Shown piece by piece: positions 1-10,232 of a stretch of 64,000 nucleotides of DNA; the stretch's first letter is position 1, and every line of letters starts with the position of its first letter. Both the position numbers and the translations under genes were made by a program. A model generated the notes under the pieces. It did no database searches. It was not told where the DNA came from and saw only the letters and a list, made by a program, of their open reading frames with translations. The stretch comes from Shewanella hanedai (lineage in GTDB: Bacteria; Pseudomonadota; Gammaproteobacteria; Enterobacterales; Shewanellaceae), in contig NZ_VKGK01000010.1 in the NCBI RefSeq assembly GCF_007197645.1, positions 62,001 through 126,000 of the forward strand. Direction: 5' to 3'.

Positions 1-3000
1 TCGGGATCACTGTCGTTACTCAATACATCAATACTGCTTTGAGAGTTCGCTAACATGGTCAATGTATCATTCACTGCCACTGGCAGTGAATTTCCGATTA
101 TCACATCAAGGGATGCCACTGCTTTATCAACACCACCCATGTCATCAGAGATCACATAGGTAATGACATCGGTGCCAAAGAAATCAACCGATGCAGGGTG
201 ATACCAGATAACGCCATCCACAATATCGGCAAAACCAAGATCTGCCGACGCCTCGATCACCACAAGCTGATCACCGTCACTATCGCTGTCATTATCTAAC
301 ACATCCAACTCTATTTGCTCAGCATTGATAAGCTGATAGAAATCATCCTTGGCAACCGGATCATGATTGTCACTCACTATGGGACCGGATAGACTGGCCA
401 AACCACTAGGGTCAACAACCATGCCATTCGCGATACCATCTACATCGTTAGGGCCACCATCTTTAATGATTAACTTTAAACACCAATCTCCAGCAGTTAA
501 CCCTTCGACCCAACGAGCATCATTAGGCTCTGGACATCGACCTTGATCCGAGTGCGTACTAAAAAGCTGATCTTCCGCTGTGATCACAAAATCAAACCAC
601 TCATGCAATTGCGTTGAGAACTTTAAATAAACGGCTTCTTCGGGGATCGGTTTACGCTGCGGAAACACAATTTGATAAGTGCTTGCCTCCGGCTTACCAA
701 AAACCACAAAGTCGAACACGCCTCCCGCGATTGTTTGGCTTGTTTCCATTAACGTTATCAACTCATCCTCTAAGATCTGAATTCCGCCCGAACGACTTTT
801 TAAAGCAAGTTCGCCCCTCATAATGCACGTTTGAGGCTCTGCTTCCACCATGAATAAAAAGCCATCGCTTTCTTGTTCATTGATAACGGAACAATCGATG
901 GTCTGACTAGGCTGCAGTGCTTCTGATGTAATTAACAGATTGACGCTGGCTGCTGTACTCAGACCAGCCGCAGTGCGGAGATCCAGATTGACCACTAGAT
1001 TTCCTGTTGAAACCAGCTCAGGGTCAAAGATAAATTGAGATGTTTCATTTGAAAGATTAACCACCTCTTTACTGGCATCCCACGTATAGGAAAAATCGTC
1101 TTCACTCCCAGTATCAAGGTACATATATATGGTGACGAGGCCTTCGGTATCCAGTATCGAGTATCTTTCCATGCCAGCTTGAAAGGGTTTAAGCCTGATA
1201 TCTGGGGCAAATGGCTTCTCTGTGATAATCAATGAATGGGTAAACTTCCCTCCTATATTGACCGTATCTGAAAGTTGAATATCTAAGGTTTCATCTCCCT
1301 CAATAACATCATCACTAAGAGTACTAAAGTTAATTCTACCTAGCCGTCCCTTAGCGAATGTAATGCTATCTGAGGTCAGGTCATGATCATTCTCATCTGC
1401 ACTGCCGCTTAACGTATAATCAATGACAACGGGATAGATAGGAGAATCACCATTGAGATAAACACCGATACTAACTGCTCCTCCCTCCTCCACCTGAGTA
1501 TCGCTACCGATAGAGATTAATGGATGAACCCAAACACTCTGACTTGCGCTGGTTGTGCGTCCCCTTGAATCTTCAGCTGTCCATACAACTTGATGCGCCC
1601 CAGGTTGAAAATAGCTGTCCGATGACTTACTCACACTAATGGTGTTATTAAGACTGTCAGTTGCTGTTGCAAACCCAAGCGCAACCTTGGTCAGTAAACC
1701 TGTGGCATCAACCACGACATCATCAGGTAACACTAAAGTAGGTGGCAATCCAAGTTCTGGATCATAGGTGATTGAAACAACTACCTCCGCTGTAGCCGTC
1801 AATCCACCACTATCAACAATGATGTAGCTGATAATATCATCCCCGACAAAATCAATGGGGGCCTCATACTCCAGCATATCGCCTACAATAGTCACGTCTC
1901 CCAAAACCGAACTTACACCTTCTATGGTTATAAGATCGCCTTCATCAGGATCTGAATCATTAGCGAGAACATTAATGGCCCTTTTTCCACCTTCTACAAG
2001 TGTAAATACATCATCTTCTGCAATAGGGGCATCATTGACATCAATAACCCTAAGTTCAAATGCAACACTTTTTGCCGCTCTTTCTTCAGAGTCTGTGATA
2101 TGAAAAACGATATCGGAATAAGTATTAATATCCGTAGCCCCCGGCGTCCCTTTTATTTGGCCAGTCCCAGGATCAAGAACCAGCCACTCAGGTAAGTTAT
2201 CACCCCTAAATTCAAAAGGCGCTTTACCACCAATTACGCTTTGCGTCACTAACAGATGCTCATCTTGTAAAAGAGTACTGGGCAGGTGTGTTTCTAAACT
2301 AAGCAGTAACCTATCAACCTCAAAAGAACTGACTAGCAATAGATTGGACATATTTCCCGCCACATCAGTCACTGTGATGCCACAATCACTGTAACTGCCG
2401 TCACTGAGTGCATTGAACGTGATGGTGCTCGTACCGCTTACAGCGTTTGAAGTTGATGAGCTGCAACTACCTGAATAGGCAATGCTGCCAGCTTCTGTGC
2501 TGCTGAAACTGTAACTTGGCGTGCTGTCAGCAGACGGAGTGATTACTGGAGTGGTTTCTGTTAACGTCGCCCCTGCACTGTCTATCTCAAAAGCACTGAC
2601 GCTGAGCAGGTTGGAAAGGTTACCCGCAGCATCCGTCACTCTAATGCGACAATCACTGTAACTTCCGTCACTGAGTGCATTAAACGTAATCGTATTCGTA
2701 CCGCTTACCGCTACTGAAGTTGATGAGCTGCAACTGCCTGAATAGGTAATACTGCCCACCTCGGAGCTACTGAAACTGTAACTTGGCGTACTGTCAGCAG
2801 TGGGCGTGGTTATTGGCGTGGTCTCAGTTAACGTCGCCCCAACGCTGTCTATCGCAAAAGCACTGATACTGAGCAAGTTAGATAAATTACCCGCAGCATC
2901 CGCCACTCTAATACGACAATCACTGTAACTGCCGTCACTGAGTGTATTAAACGTAATTGTGTTCGCACCGCTTACCGCTACTGAAGTTGATGAGCTGCAA

Positions 3001-6000
3001 CTGCCTGAATAGGCAACGCTGCCAGCTTCTGTGCTGCTGAAACTGTAACTTGGCGTACTGTCAGCCGATGGAGTTGAAACCGACGTAGTTTCTGTTAACG
3101 TCGCCCCTGCACTGTCTATCTCAAAAGCACTGACAATAAGTAGGTTAGATAAATTACCCGCAGCATCCGCCACTCTAATACGACAATCACTGTAACTTCC
3201 GTCATTGAGTGCATTAAACGTAATAGTGTTCACACCGCTTACCGCTACTGAAGTTGATGAGCTGCAACTACCTGAATAGGCAATGCTGCCAGCTTCTGTG
3301 CTGCTGAAACTGTAACTTGGCGTACTGTCAATTGTGGGTGTCACTATTGCATTACTTTGGGCTACAGCAGGAGCAGTATTGTCGATCAGTAAACCAGTTG
3401 TCGCAGCAGTTTCATTATTTCCCGCAAGATCTGTCACAGAAACAGTGTCATTACTTACCGATATATCTCCACCACCAACCCCAGTCGTTCCGCTACATGA
3501 AACAGTACTACTGGCTGTCGCATAAGTAGGTGAGCAGATCATATTGGCAATCGACACTCTTGCATCGGTTTCTACCCCATTACAAGTCGTCGAAATACTG
3601 GTGGAATTGTTTGCTGATGTAGGGGTACTACTACAACTTGGTATTGCAGGATTAGTAGTATCAACTTTCACTAGTAAACTGGGAGAGTAAGCCGATTCAT
3701 CACCCGAATCAGTGTCGGTATAACTCATATTGTGTATGCCATCAGCCAATGTGCTGGCGGTAAGCACCTCTGTTCCAATAGTGGTACACACTTGTGAAGC
3801 AACACTGGTGCCGGAAGTGGGGTTATCTGAATACAAAGTGATGGTGTTGCCAATATTGCTACAAGGGTTATCAAAACTGGGCGTGTTATCTGAGGTCACG
3901 TTATCAGTACTGGTATTCCCAGAGTCAGAGCCTACTTGCAGATCTGGCGTAGTGGTTGGCGTCACAGGTATACAGTTTTGTCCGCCATCGGTAATAACCC
4001 AAGAGTCGGATGCTATCATGTTTGCTCTTGCTGTTTTTCCGCTACAATACTGAGAGTTACCGCCACTAAAAAGCACACCCGTTTTTAAGATTTGAGCATC
4101 GAAACTGTTTAAAATCGCATCATAATTTACTTTCGATAAGGTAACCCCTGAAAACATCAAACTCATATTGGTGACACTTGAGACATCCCAACTATTCAGG
4201 TTTTGATCAAAATCGGTAGCATTCTGAAACATGGATACCATCACGCTGACCATACCCGTATCCCAACCACTGATATCACGGTTAAAACTGGAAGCACCTT
4301 CAAAGAGAAAAGACATATTAGTAACGTCTGCCGTATCCCAGCTGCCGATAGCTTGATTAAAACTTGTGGCGCCCTGAAACATAGACAGCATATTGATGAG
4401 CGCTTCCGTGTTCCAAGTGATGTTCTGATTGAAAGCACTGGCATTGTTAAACATGCCCTGCATCGTAAACACTTTCGACGTATCCCAAGCACTGATGTCC
4501 TGATTAAATGCGCTAGCACCATTAAACATATCAAGCATATTGGTCACGTTTGAGGTATTCCAATGCCCTATCGATTGATTCATCGTACTGGCATCACGAA
4601 ACATTCCCCTTAAACTGGTCACACTCGTCAAAACAGGTGCATCAATGGCAGGAACCATTAGGTTAATTGCGCCATAAAAAGCATCTTGCATGCTAGTCCA
4701 ATTACCCGTTCCCCACTGGTCGACGGACAGTATTTTCTCTTTGTCATCAACATTATTAATATAGATACGAGGAAAATCCCCCCTGATACGTAGGGTGTAA
4801 GTACCAGTTGAGGCAAAATCATGGGTAACTGACCCCGTTAACCCAAATTCATCGAAGTTACCGTCGTTATCCCAATCAACATCGTAAAGGTAGCCAGTTC
4901 CTGTTGTAGGAATAGTAATTGACGTGCTGTTTGATGAACCACTATTGTCTGTTTTCCAGGTCGTCACGAAATGCATATCAGGGCAACTTTTGCCCCCATC
5001 TGTTATCGTCCAACTGTCACTGGCAACCATATCTCCTCTGTCTGACTCGCCATTACAGTACCTAGAATTACCACCATCAAAACTGGTCCCATTTTGTAGA
5101 CTTTGCGCATTCCAGCTAGAAAGTAGAGCATCGTAATTTGCAGTCGTGAGTGTCACACCTGAAAACATATTATCCATACTGGTGACACCGGATATGTCCC
5201 AACCACTAACAACTGGATTAGCCGATGTCGCCCCACTAAACATATCCTCCATACTTGTCACTAAACTAGTATCCCAGCTGCTAGTATCAGGCTTTGCTGA
5301 CGTAGCACCAGAAAACATCGAATTCATTTCAGTCACCGCAGATGTATTCCAACTACTGGTATCTGGATTTGCCGAGGTCGCGTTATAAAACATAAACTTC
5401 ATCGACTCAACAGCAGAGGTCACCCACCCACTCGTATTTGGGTTTGCAACCGTTGCTCCACTAAACATGGATCGCATTGTCGTCACCGCAGATGTATTCC
5501 AACTGCTGGTATCTGGCGTCGCCGATGTTGCACCAAAGAACATCGCGTACATACTGGTCACAGATGATGTATTCCAACTGCTGACATCTGGATTTGCCGA
5601 TGTAGCCCCATTAAAAATCGACCTCATATTCGTCACTAAAGAGGTATTCCAGCCGCTGGTGTCTGGGTTTGCAGAAGTCGCATTCAAAAACATCGAATGC
5701 ATATTCGTCACTGCTGACGTATCCCAATTGCTAGTGTTGGGGGTTGCGAGTGTGGCCCCTGCAAACATTGACTCCATCGTGGTGACAGCAGACACATCCC
5801 AACTGCTAACATCTGGGTTAGCAGATATTGCACCACCAAATATGGCATTCATTTGCACTGTTTTAGAAACGTTCCAATTACTGACATTGGGAACCGCAGA
5901 GGTTGCATTATTGAACATCGCATTCATATACACGACGTTTGATACATCCCAACTACTCACATCAGGGGTTGCTGCATAAGCTGTTAAAAACAGGTTGTTC

Positions 6001-8276
6001 ATATGGGTAACAGTGGAAACATCCCAACCACTGACATCAGGATTTACCAATACCGCATCCCAAAACATGCTGATCATACTTGTTACGTTAGAAAGGTCTG
6101 GTACATCTGTAGCGGGGACAGTTAAATTCGAAGCACCTGAGAAGGCAGCTTCCATGCTGGTCCAACTGCCAGTACCCCATTGATCGACAGACAATATTTT
6201 CAGTTTGTCACCTGTTCTGTTAAAGAAGATCCGCGGGAAGGTACCTACGATTCGAATAGTATAGGTACCTGATGACCCAAAATCGTGCGTAACATTGCCA
6301 GTATGTACAGTGGCCTCACTTGCATCGAGTAAATCGCCATCATTATTCCAGTCGACCTGATAGCTGTAACCACCACCTGTGGTTGGAATGGTAATAGAAG
6401 TGCTATTAGAAGTACCTACATTGTCGGTTTTCCAAGTGGTAACAAAATGTTGGAACAAGCAGCTTTTACCACCATCAGTGATGACCCAGCTGTCTGACGC
6501 GATCATATTGGTTCTTGCGGCTTCTCCTAGGCAATAAACAGAATTCCCGCCATGAAAATTAACTGCACTTTGCAAGGATTTTCCATTCCAAGCGGCTAGT
6601 AGGGCATCATAAGTTGCGAGAGGTAGAGTGACTCCTGAAAACATATTGGTCATATTGGTAACATTAGATACATCCCAAGCTGTGGTGTCAGGACTTGCGT
6701 TTGAAGCGCCTGAAAACATATACCACATTTGTATAACTGAAGAAGTATCCCAGTTACTCGTGTCTGGGTTTGCTGAGATAGCATCCCTGAACATTAAGCC
6801 CATATCGGTTACATTTGAAACATTCCAGCTACTGGTATTCGGATTCGCAGCCGATGCGCCATCAAACATTCCCAACATAGATAATACGGCTGAAGTATCC
6901 CAACTACTGGTATCAGGGGTGGCAACAGTAGCACCGCTAAACATATTTTTTGTACTCTTCACCAAAGCAGTGTTCCATGCACTCGTATCCGGGTTAGCTG
7001 ATGACGCACCTTGAAACATCGATTCCATTGAGGTAACCGAACTGGTATTCCATGAGCTGGTATCTGGGATAGCTGAAATGGCACCAGCAAACAAATACCA
7101 CATTTGATTAACTGAAGATGTGACCCAGTTACTCGTGTTTGGGTTTGCTGAAACAGCATCTCTGAACATCAAGCCCATATCGGTAACATTTGAAACATTC
7201 CAGCTACTGGTATTAGGATTGGCAGCCAATGCGCCATCAAACATTCCCAACATAGTTAATACGGCTGAAGTATCCCAGCTACTGGTGTCTGGGGTCGCAA
7301 CAGTAGCACCACTAAACATACTTTTTGTACTCTTCACCAACGCTGTGTTCCATGCACTCGTATCCGGCTTGGCAGATGACGCACCTTGAAACATCGATTC
7401 CATTGAGGTAACCAAACCAGTATTCCATGAACTGGTATCTGGGGTCGCTGAAATGGCACCAGCAAACATATACCACATTTGATTAACTGAAGATGTATCC
7501 CAGCTACTCGTATCTGGATTCGCTGAGACAGCATCTCTGAATAAAGAACTCATATCGGAAACGTTTGAAACGTCCCAGTTACTGGTATTCGGGTTTGCAG
7601 CAACGGCTCCTCTAAACATAGCTGCCATACTTATAACGTTGCTAGTATTCCAGCTACTAGTATCTGGACTAGCACTTGTGGCGCCACTGAACATATTGGA
7701 CATATTTGTAACTGAACTTGTATCCCATGCACTTGTGTTCGGATTGACTAAAGCAGCATTGAGGAACATACCGGAAACATCACTCAACCCAGAAAAACTT
7801 GGCACATCGACAGCCGTTACTGTCATATTTTCCGCACCAAAAAAAGCATTTAGCATGCTTGTCCAACTACCAGTTCCCCATTGAGAAATATCGATAATTT
7901 TAAGCTTGTCACCGCCATTGTTGAAGAATATTCGAGAAAAACCAGTCCTTACACCTGAATTATCTTCGATTCTGACAGTGTAAGTACCTGCACCTCCTAA
8001 CGAAGTATAATCACACGTGTAATCAGCAGTTTGAGCAGTGGCTTCATCCGTACCATCGTTATTACAATCTATGTTGTAATTGTATCCGGAGCCAGTGGTA
8101 GGAAGGGTGAACTGAACATCGGAGGAGGAGCCAGTATTATCTGACTTTATCGTGATCACAACATCATCGAGCCCTGCGGATAAAACCGTTGAACTGAATA
8201 GAAATGAACTTAATACTAATCCTCTTAATGCAAAACGTAAGAGGATCGCGACTAAAGAGGAAAGCCAAACTGTCAT
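1..8276 (-). CDS. Giant secreted BspA-repeat / Ig-like / cadherin surface protein, C-terminus beyond the left edge
   Basis: The frame starts with ATG at 8276 and stays open to base 1, so at least 2758 codons are present. It begins with a signal peptide (hydrophobic run, cleavage near LSA-GLDD). Three blocks of 25-residue BspA-type repeats (W-[ND]-x-S-x-V-x-x-M-x-x-M-F-x-x-A pattern) follow at about 7.8-6.6, 6.1-5.1 and 4.6-4.1 kb. Each block is preceded by a small beta domain with a calcium-like VDWNNDG motif and closes with a Cys-containing ASDSWVITDGG segment. Next come Ig-like domains (4.0-3.3 kb), four tandem 89-residue Ig-like units, cadherin-like and HYR-like domains, a Calx-beta-like domain (near 1.5-1.2 kb), a choice-of-anchor-U-like domain (GGVFDFVVFG, near 0.7 kb) and more cadherin-like sequence ending NDSDP. 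Family knowledge suggests a cell-surface adhesin or matrix protein. The missing end probably carries a sorting signal. Function is inferred; the architecture is read from translation. Confidence 0.9.
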   Translation of the reverse strand, partial: MTVWLSSLVAILLRFALRGLVLSSFLFSSTVLSAGLDDVVITIKSDNTGSSSDVQFTLPTTGSGYNYNIDCNNDGTDEATAQTADYTCDYTSLGGAGTYTVRIEDNSGVRTGFSRIFFNNGGDKLKIIDISQWGTGSWTSMLNAFFGAENMTVTAVDVPSFSGLSDVSGMFLNAALVNPNTSAWDTSSVTNMSNMFSGATSASPDTSSWNTSNVISMAAMFRGAVAANPNTSNWDVSNVSDMSSLFRDAVSANPDTSSWDTSSVNQMWYMFAGAISATPDTSSWNTGLVTSMESMFQGASSAKPDTSAWNTALVKSTKSMFSGATVATPDTSSWDTSAVLTMLGMFDGALAANPNTSSWNVSNVTDMGLMFRDAVSANPNTSNWVTSSVNQMWYLFAGAISAIPDTSSWNTSSVTSMESMFQGASSANPDTSAWNTALVKSTKNMFSGATVATPDTSSWDTSAVLSMLGMFDGASAANPNTSSWNVSNVTDMGLMFRDAISANPDTSNWDTSSVIQMWYMFSGASNASPDTTAWDVSNVTNMTNMFSGVTLPLATYDALLAAWNGKSLQSAVNFHGGNSVYCLGEAARTNMIASDSWVITDGGKSCLFQHFVTTWKTDNVGTSNSTSITIPTTGGGYSYQVDWNNDGDLLDASEATVHTGNVTHDFGSSGTYTIRIVGTFPRIFFNRTGDKLKILSVDQWGTGSWTSMEAAFSGASNLTVPATDVPDLSNVTSMISMFWDAVLVNPDVSGWDVSTVTHMNNLFLTAYAATPDVSSWDVSNVVYMNAMFNNATSAVPNVSNWNVSKTVQMNAIFGGAISANPDVSSWDVSAVTTMESMFAGATLATPNTSNWDTSAVTNMHSMFLNATSANPDTSGWNTSLVTNMRSIFNGATSANPDVSSWNTSSVTSMYAMFFGATSATPDTSSWNTSAVTTMRSMFSGATVANPNTSGWVTSAVESMKFMFYNATSANPDTSSWNTSAVTEMNSMFSGATSAKPDTSSWDTSLVTSMEDMFSGATSANPVVSGWDISGVTSMDNMFSGVTLTTANYDALLSSWNAQSLQNGTSFDGGNSRYCNGESDRGDMVASDSWTITDGGKSCPDMHFVTTWKTDNSGSSNSTSITIPTTGTGYLYDVDWDNDGNFDEFGLTGSVTHDFASTGTYTLRIRGDFPRIYINNVDDKEKILSVDQWGTGNWTSMQDAFYGAINLMVPAIDAPVLTSVTSLRGMFRDASTMNQSIGHWNTSNVTNMLDMFNGASAFNQDISAWDTSKVFTMQGMFNNASAFNQNITWNTEALINMLSMFQGATSFNQAIGSWDTADVTNMSFLFEGASSFNRDISGWDTGMVSVMVSMFQNATDFDQNLNSWDVSSVTNMSLMFSGVTLSKVNYDAILNSFDAQILKTGVLFSGGNSQYCSGKTARANMIASDSWVITDGGQNCIPVTPTTTPDLQVGSDSGNTSTDNVTSDNTPSFDNPCSNIGNTITLYSDNPTSGTSVASQVCTTIGTEVLTASTLADGIHNMSYTDTDSGDESAYSPSLLVKVDTTNPAIPSCSSTPTSANNSTSISTTCNGVETDARVSIANMICSPTYATASSTVSCSGTTGVGGGDISVSNDTVSVTDLAGNNETAATTGLLIDNTAPAVAQSNAIVTPTIDSTPSYSFSSTEAGSIAYSGSCSSSTSVAVSGVNTITFNALNDGSYSDCRIRVADAAGNLSNLLIVSAFEIDSAGATLTETTSVSTPSADSTPSYSFSSTEAGSVAYSGSCSSSTSVAVSGANTITFNTLSDGSYSDCRIRVADAAGNLSNLLSISAFAIDSVGATLTETTPITTPTADSTPSYSFSSSEVGSITYSGSCSSSTSVAVSGTNTITFNALSDGSYSDCRIRVTDAAGNLSNLLSVSAFEIDSAGATLTETTPVITPSADSTPSYSFSSTEAGSIAYSGSCSSSTSNAVSGTSTITFNALSDGSYSDCGITVTDVAGNMSNLLLVSSFEVDRLLLSLETHLPSTLLQDEHLLVTQSVIGGKAPFEFRGDNLPEWLVLDPGTGQIKGTPGATDINTYSDIVFHITDSEERAAKSVAFELRVIDVNDAPIAEDDVFTLVEGGKRAINVLANDSDPDEGDLITIEGVSSVLGDVTIVGDMLEYEAPIDFVGDDIISYIIVDSGGLTATAEVVVSITYDPELGLPPTLVLPDDVVVDATGLLTKVALGFATATDSLNNTISVSKSSDSYFQPGAHQVVWTAEDSRGRTTSASQSVWVHPLISIGSDTQVEEGGAVSIGVYLNGDSPIYPVVIDYTLSGSADENDHDLTSDSITFAKGRLGRINFSTLSDDVIEGDETLDIQLSDTVNIGGKFTHSLIITEKPFAPDIRLKPFQAGMERYSILDTEGLVTIYMYLDTGSEDDFSYTWDASKEVVNLSNETSQFIFDPELVSTGNLVVNLDLRTAAGLSTAASVNLLITSEALQPSQTIDCSVINEQESDGFLFMVEAEPQTCIMRGELALKSRSGGIQILEDELITLMETSQTIAGGVFDFVVFGKPEASTYQIVFPQRKPIPEEAVYLKFSTQLHEWFDFVITAEDQLFSTHSDQGRCPEPNDARWVEGLTAGDWCLKLIIKDGGPNDVDGIANGMVVDPSGLASLSGPIVSDNHDPVAKDDFYQLINAEQIELDVLDNDSDSDGDQLVVIEASADLGFADIVDGVIWYHPASVDFFGTDVITYVISDDMGGVDKAVASLDVIIGNSLPVAVNDTLTMLANSQSSIDVLSNDSDP
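2314..3381 (-). repeat. Four tandem 267-bp Ig-like units
   Basis: Four consecutive units of 267 bp (89 codons) start near 2314, 2581, 2848 and 3115. Each encodes a domain with the landmarks STPSYSFSSTEAGS, YSGSCSSSTS and TFNALSDGSYSDC, followed by a D-A-A-G-N turn. The units are almost identical, so this is a recent expansion within the giant gene. Confidence 0.85.
6715..7560 (-). repeat. 375-bp higher-order repeat inside the first BspA block
   Basis: A segment encoding five 25-residue BspA units recurs with an exact 375-bp offset: the bases at 6821 onward match those at 7196 onward, and those at 7091 match those at 7466. There are a little over two copies, and the copies differ at only a few per cent of positions by eye. 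The encoded landmark MWYMF / MWYLF recurs once per copy. The 375-bp length keeps the frame and equals five repeat units, which points to recent in-frame duplication. Confidence 0.85.
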
Positions 8277-8375
8277 ACCATCAAGCCTGATTAAAAAATT
8301 TAGATGAGTCTTTTAGTCTAGCTCTATATTAGTATGTTGATTTTATTTTCCTCTTCGTTAACTGTCACTTTTAAT

Positions 8376-8413
8376 TAACAAAAATGGTTGTGACAGGGCA
8401 GTCACAACCATTT
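8376..8413 (-). terminator. Intrinsic terminator of the phospho-sugar mutase gene
   Basis: A perfect 13-bp stem AAATGGTTGTGAC / GTCACAACCATTT with a 6-base loop (8382-8413) lies 44 bp after the mutase stop codon. On the minus strand it is followed by a short T run. It separates the mutase from the giant gene downstream. Confidence 0.75.
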
Positions 8414-8456
8414 AAGCAAAATATGCAGGTTTATCGACAGTTCTCTGTCACCAAGC

Positions 8457-10211
8457 CTATTTAGGCAATGAAGCTTGGTGAGCGTGAATAAACTCATCCA
8501 TCTGCGTTTGAGCCCGCAGCTGAGCACTCGCTAAGGTGTCATCAACCCCCATGGTTTCTACGACTTCGTAATAGCACTTTATCTTAGGCTCAGTCCCAGA
8601 AGGTCGCACGATCACTCTTGCTCCGCCATCAAGCCTGTAGATAAGCACATCGCTGCTAGGTAAATCGATATTCTCAACACGCCCATCGGCAAGACGGCGC
8701 TCACTACAACTAATATCATCAACAGAAACAATAGCACGCCCCGCAATAGTGACGGGCGGATGCTCACGTAAATGAGCCCCTATATTGGGAGTACCTGGTT
8801 GAAGAGCAATACTCACCTGCGCATTAAGATGAAAGCCATGTTCTTTATAGATATCGCCTAATCGATCCCAAATCGTCTCGCTTTTGCTCGCAAGCTCAGC
8901 AGTGAGTTGGGCGAATGCCACCAGTGCTGATAACCCATCTTTGTCCCACACCATGTCGCCACATGTGTAACCAAGCGCTTCTTCGTAAGCGAAAAGGAAA
9001 CGATTCTCTGGAGTTTGCTCAGTCAAAGCCACATTCATGAGCCACTTAAAGCCCGTTAACGTGGTGATGCAAGTGGCGCCCAGACTAGCGGCAACTTTGG
9101 ATAATAAACTCGACGACACTATCGTCGTGCAAGTTAAGCGCTGGTCTTTCGGCGCATGACTTAACAGATAATGGCCGAATAACACCCCAACTTGATCGCC
9201 AGTCAACATCTGATATTCAGCATTAGATTGAGTAGCGCCATCATCAGATTTACGCACTGCCACAGCAAATCGGTCGGCATCGGGATCGTTCGCACACGCC
9301 AACATGGCATTGTGCTTTTTCGCCTCAGCGACCACTAAATCCATCGCCCCCTTTTCTTCGGGATTAGGAAAGTTAACTGTTGGAAAGTCGCCATCGGGTT
9401 CACGTTGTGCCATCACAGAATGAACTTGTGTGAAACCTGCATCCTTAAGTACAGTTTCGGCCATCTCAGCGCCAACACCATGCATCGCCGTATAAGCAAG
9501 ACTCACTAATTCTGGACGTGTGTGATTTTGTAACACCTCGGCGCTTTTGATCCCTTGACGATAGGTTTGATAAAAATCATCTTCGAGCATAATTAAACTG
9601 CCTAACGCCTTGGCTTTATGCAGTTCCATTAACTTGATAGGTTGGCTGAGTGACTCATCTGCCGCCTTATTCACACAGGCAGCAATACCTGAGTCATGGG
9701 GCGGAATGATCTGTGCGCCATTGCCCCAATAGACTTTATAACCATTGTATTGTGGTGGGTTATGGCTCGCTGTCACCACAATCCCTGCCGCGGCGCCAAA
9801 ATGCAGAACACCAAAAGCGACAAGGGGTGTCGCGGCAACTTGACTGGTCAAATAAACTTTAATGCCCATAGCGGTCAATACACCCGCTGCGTCATCGGCA
9901 AATTGTTTTGAATCATGGCGACCATCATAACCAATCACGACACCGCGAGCATCGAGATCGCTTACCTGAGCTTTTAAATAACTCCCGAGGCCAGATGTGG
10001 TTTGCTGCACCACAAACCGATTCATTCCCATAGGGCCTGCGCCCACAACGCCTCTTAATCCAGCGGTACCAAAAGCAAGCCTGCCAGCAAAACGCTTAGC
10101 GAGCTCAGACTCATCCTTATTATCGATTAGGCTCAAAAGTTCCTGCTTTGAACGGGGATCGGGATCAGCTTCAATCCAATTGTTCACTCTAAACTGTAAT
10201 GATGTGTCCAT
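8457..10211 (-). CDS. Phospho-sugar mutase (phosphoglucomutase / phosphomannomutase, PgcA/PGM2-like)
   Basis: A 584-residue alpha-D-phosphohexomutase. It moves phosphate between C1 and C6 of hexose (or pentose) phosphates in the cytoplasm, linking glycolysis to glycogen and cell-envelope sugar synthesis. The catalytic phosphoserine loop TASHNPPQYNGYK is visible (Ser149), followed by the metal-binding loop NDPDADRF, a sugar-binding EEALGY motif and the C-terminal phosphate-binding loop RPSGTEPKIK. The early FGTAGLRG motif is typical of the PGM2/PgcA branch, as is the length near 580. It appears monocistronic, with its own terminator downstream and a MITE-like repeat directly upstream. Exact substrate preference cannot be told from sequence. 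Confidence 0.93.
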   Translation of the reverse strand: MDTSLQFRVNNWIEADPDPRSKQELLSLIDNKDESELAKRFAGRLAFGTAGLRGVVGAGPMGMNRFVVQQTTSGLGSYLKAQVSDLDARGVVIGYDGRHDSKQFADDAAGVLTAMGIKVYLTSQVAATPLVAFGVLHFGAAAGIVVTASHNPPQYNGYKVYWGNGAQIIPPHDSGIAACVNKAADESLSQPIKLMELHKAKALGSLIMLEDDFYQTYRQGIKSAEVLQNHTRPELVSLAYTAMHGVGAEMAETVLKDAGFTQVHSVMAQREPDGDFPTVNFPNPEEKGAMDLVVAEAKKHNAMLACANDPDADRFAVAVRKSDDGATQSNAEYQMLTGDQVGVLFGHYLLSHAPKDQRLTCTTIVSSSLLSKVAASLGATCITTLTGFKWLMNVALTEQTPENRFLFAYEEALGYTCGDMVWDKDGLSALVAFAQLTAELASKSETIWDRLGDIYKEHGFHLNAQVSIALQPGTPNIGAHLREHPPVTIAGRAIVSVDDISCSERRLADGRVENIDLPSSDVLIYRLDGGARVIVRPSGTEPKIKCYYEVVETMGVDDTLASAQLRAQTQMDEFIHAHQASLPK

Positions 10212-10232
10212 GCGCTACTCCAATGCGGCCTA

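Noticed and set aside
4200..7900. Regular 75-bp periodic repeats that could suggest a CRISPR-like or satellite array, and several plus-strand open frames across them
   Set aside because: The periodicity is explained by 25-residue BspA repeats read on the minus strand in one long open frame. Spacers are not unique and the plus-strand frames are shadows of the repeat code.
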